A stretch of 15,476 nucleotides of DNA from Bacteroidales bacterium (GTDB lineage: Bacteria > Bacteroidota > Bacteroidia > Bacteroidales > JAADGE01), in contig JAOZQB010000054.1 of NCBI GenBank assembly GCA_029932445.1, positions 1 to 15,476 of the forward strand, read 5' to 3'. Below are positions 15,462 through 15,476 of the stretch, piece by piece. Numbering within the stretch: the first letter of the stretch is position 1; each line of letters opens with the position of its first letter. A program made the translations under genes and the position numbers. The notes beneath the pieces were generated by a model. That model made no database searches. It was given only the letters and a program-made list of their open reading frames with translations, and was not told where the DNA came from.

Positions 15462-15476
15462 ATTCTATTTTTTTTT

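Noticed and set aside
1..15476. CRISPR array, tRNA or rRNA genes, transposase or phage genes
   Set aside because: No spaced direct repeats, cloverleaf-type sequence, rRNA-like block or mobile-element protein was seen on either strand.

Overview
The window looks like a chromosomal stretch from a low-GC member of the Bacteroidota. The evidence is the strongly AT-rich coding sequence, promoter-like pairs of the Bacteroidota type (TTTG, about 19-21 nt, TAnnTTTG), a lipoprotein with OmpA-like and TPR segments, a 684-residue HtpG of the Bacteroidota type, secreted YwqK/MORN_2 repeats, and an OmpA domain behind carboxypeptidase-regulatory-like domains. No RNA gene, CRISPR array, phage gene or transposase was seen.

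Layout. Bases 1-550 hold no supported gene. Two independent units follow on the + strand, each closed by a strong hairpin terminator: a TPR/OmpA-like lipoprotein (551-2326) and the chaperone HtpG (2494-4548). From 4704 on, the genes read as one functional neighbourhood. A SiaC/DUF1987-like phosphoprotein (4704-5084, +) converges on a three-gene minus-strand operon. That operon runs from a PapD-like periplasmic chaperone (8433-7585), through a secreted protein of thirteen 24-residue MORN_2 repeats (7588-6494), to a double-domain SiaB-like kinase (6460-5312). A small MITE-like inverted-repeat element sits exactly between the convergent siaC-like and siaB-like genes. Divergent from the chaperone is a membrane TPR protein with a cytoplasmic SpoIIE/PP2C phosphatase domain (8612-10519). 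It is followed by two small related secreted proteins (10615-11211 and 11335-11832) that look like fibre subunits. Last is a 1189-residue outer-membrane protein (11892-15461) with Ig-like domains, a usher-like beta-barrel, regulatory-like domains and a C-terminal OmpA peptidoglycan-binding domain.

How the genes may work together (inference). The chaperone, two candidate subunits and the barrel protein have the parts list of a chaperone-usher-type surface-fibre system, but the candidate outer-membrane platform is fused to a peptidoglycan anchor. The phosphatase, SiaC-like protein and SiaB-like kinase form the complete cytoplasmic triad of a SiaA/SiaC/SiaB partner switch. The shared locus, and the kinase lying in one operon with the chaperone, suggest that the switch controls or senses assembly of the fibre. 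No diguanylate cyclase (SiaD equivalent) lies in the window, so the output of the switch is unknown. This locus is the most promising candidate for an undescribed system here.
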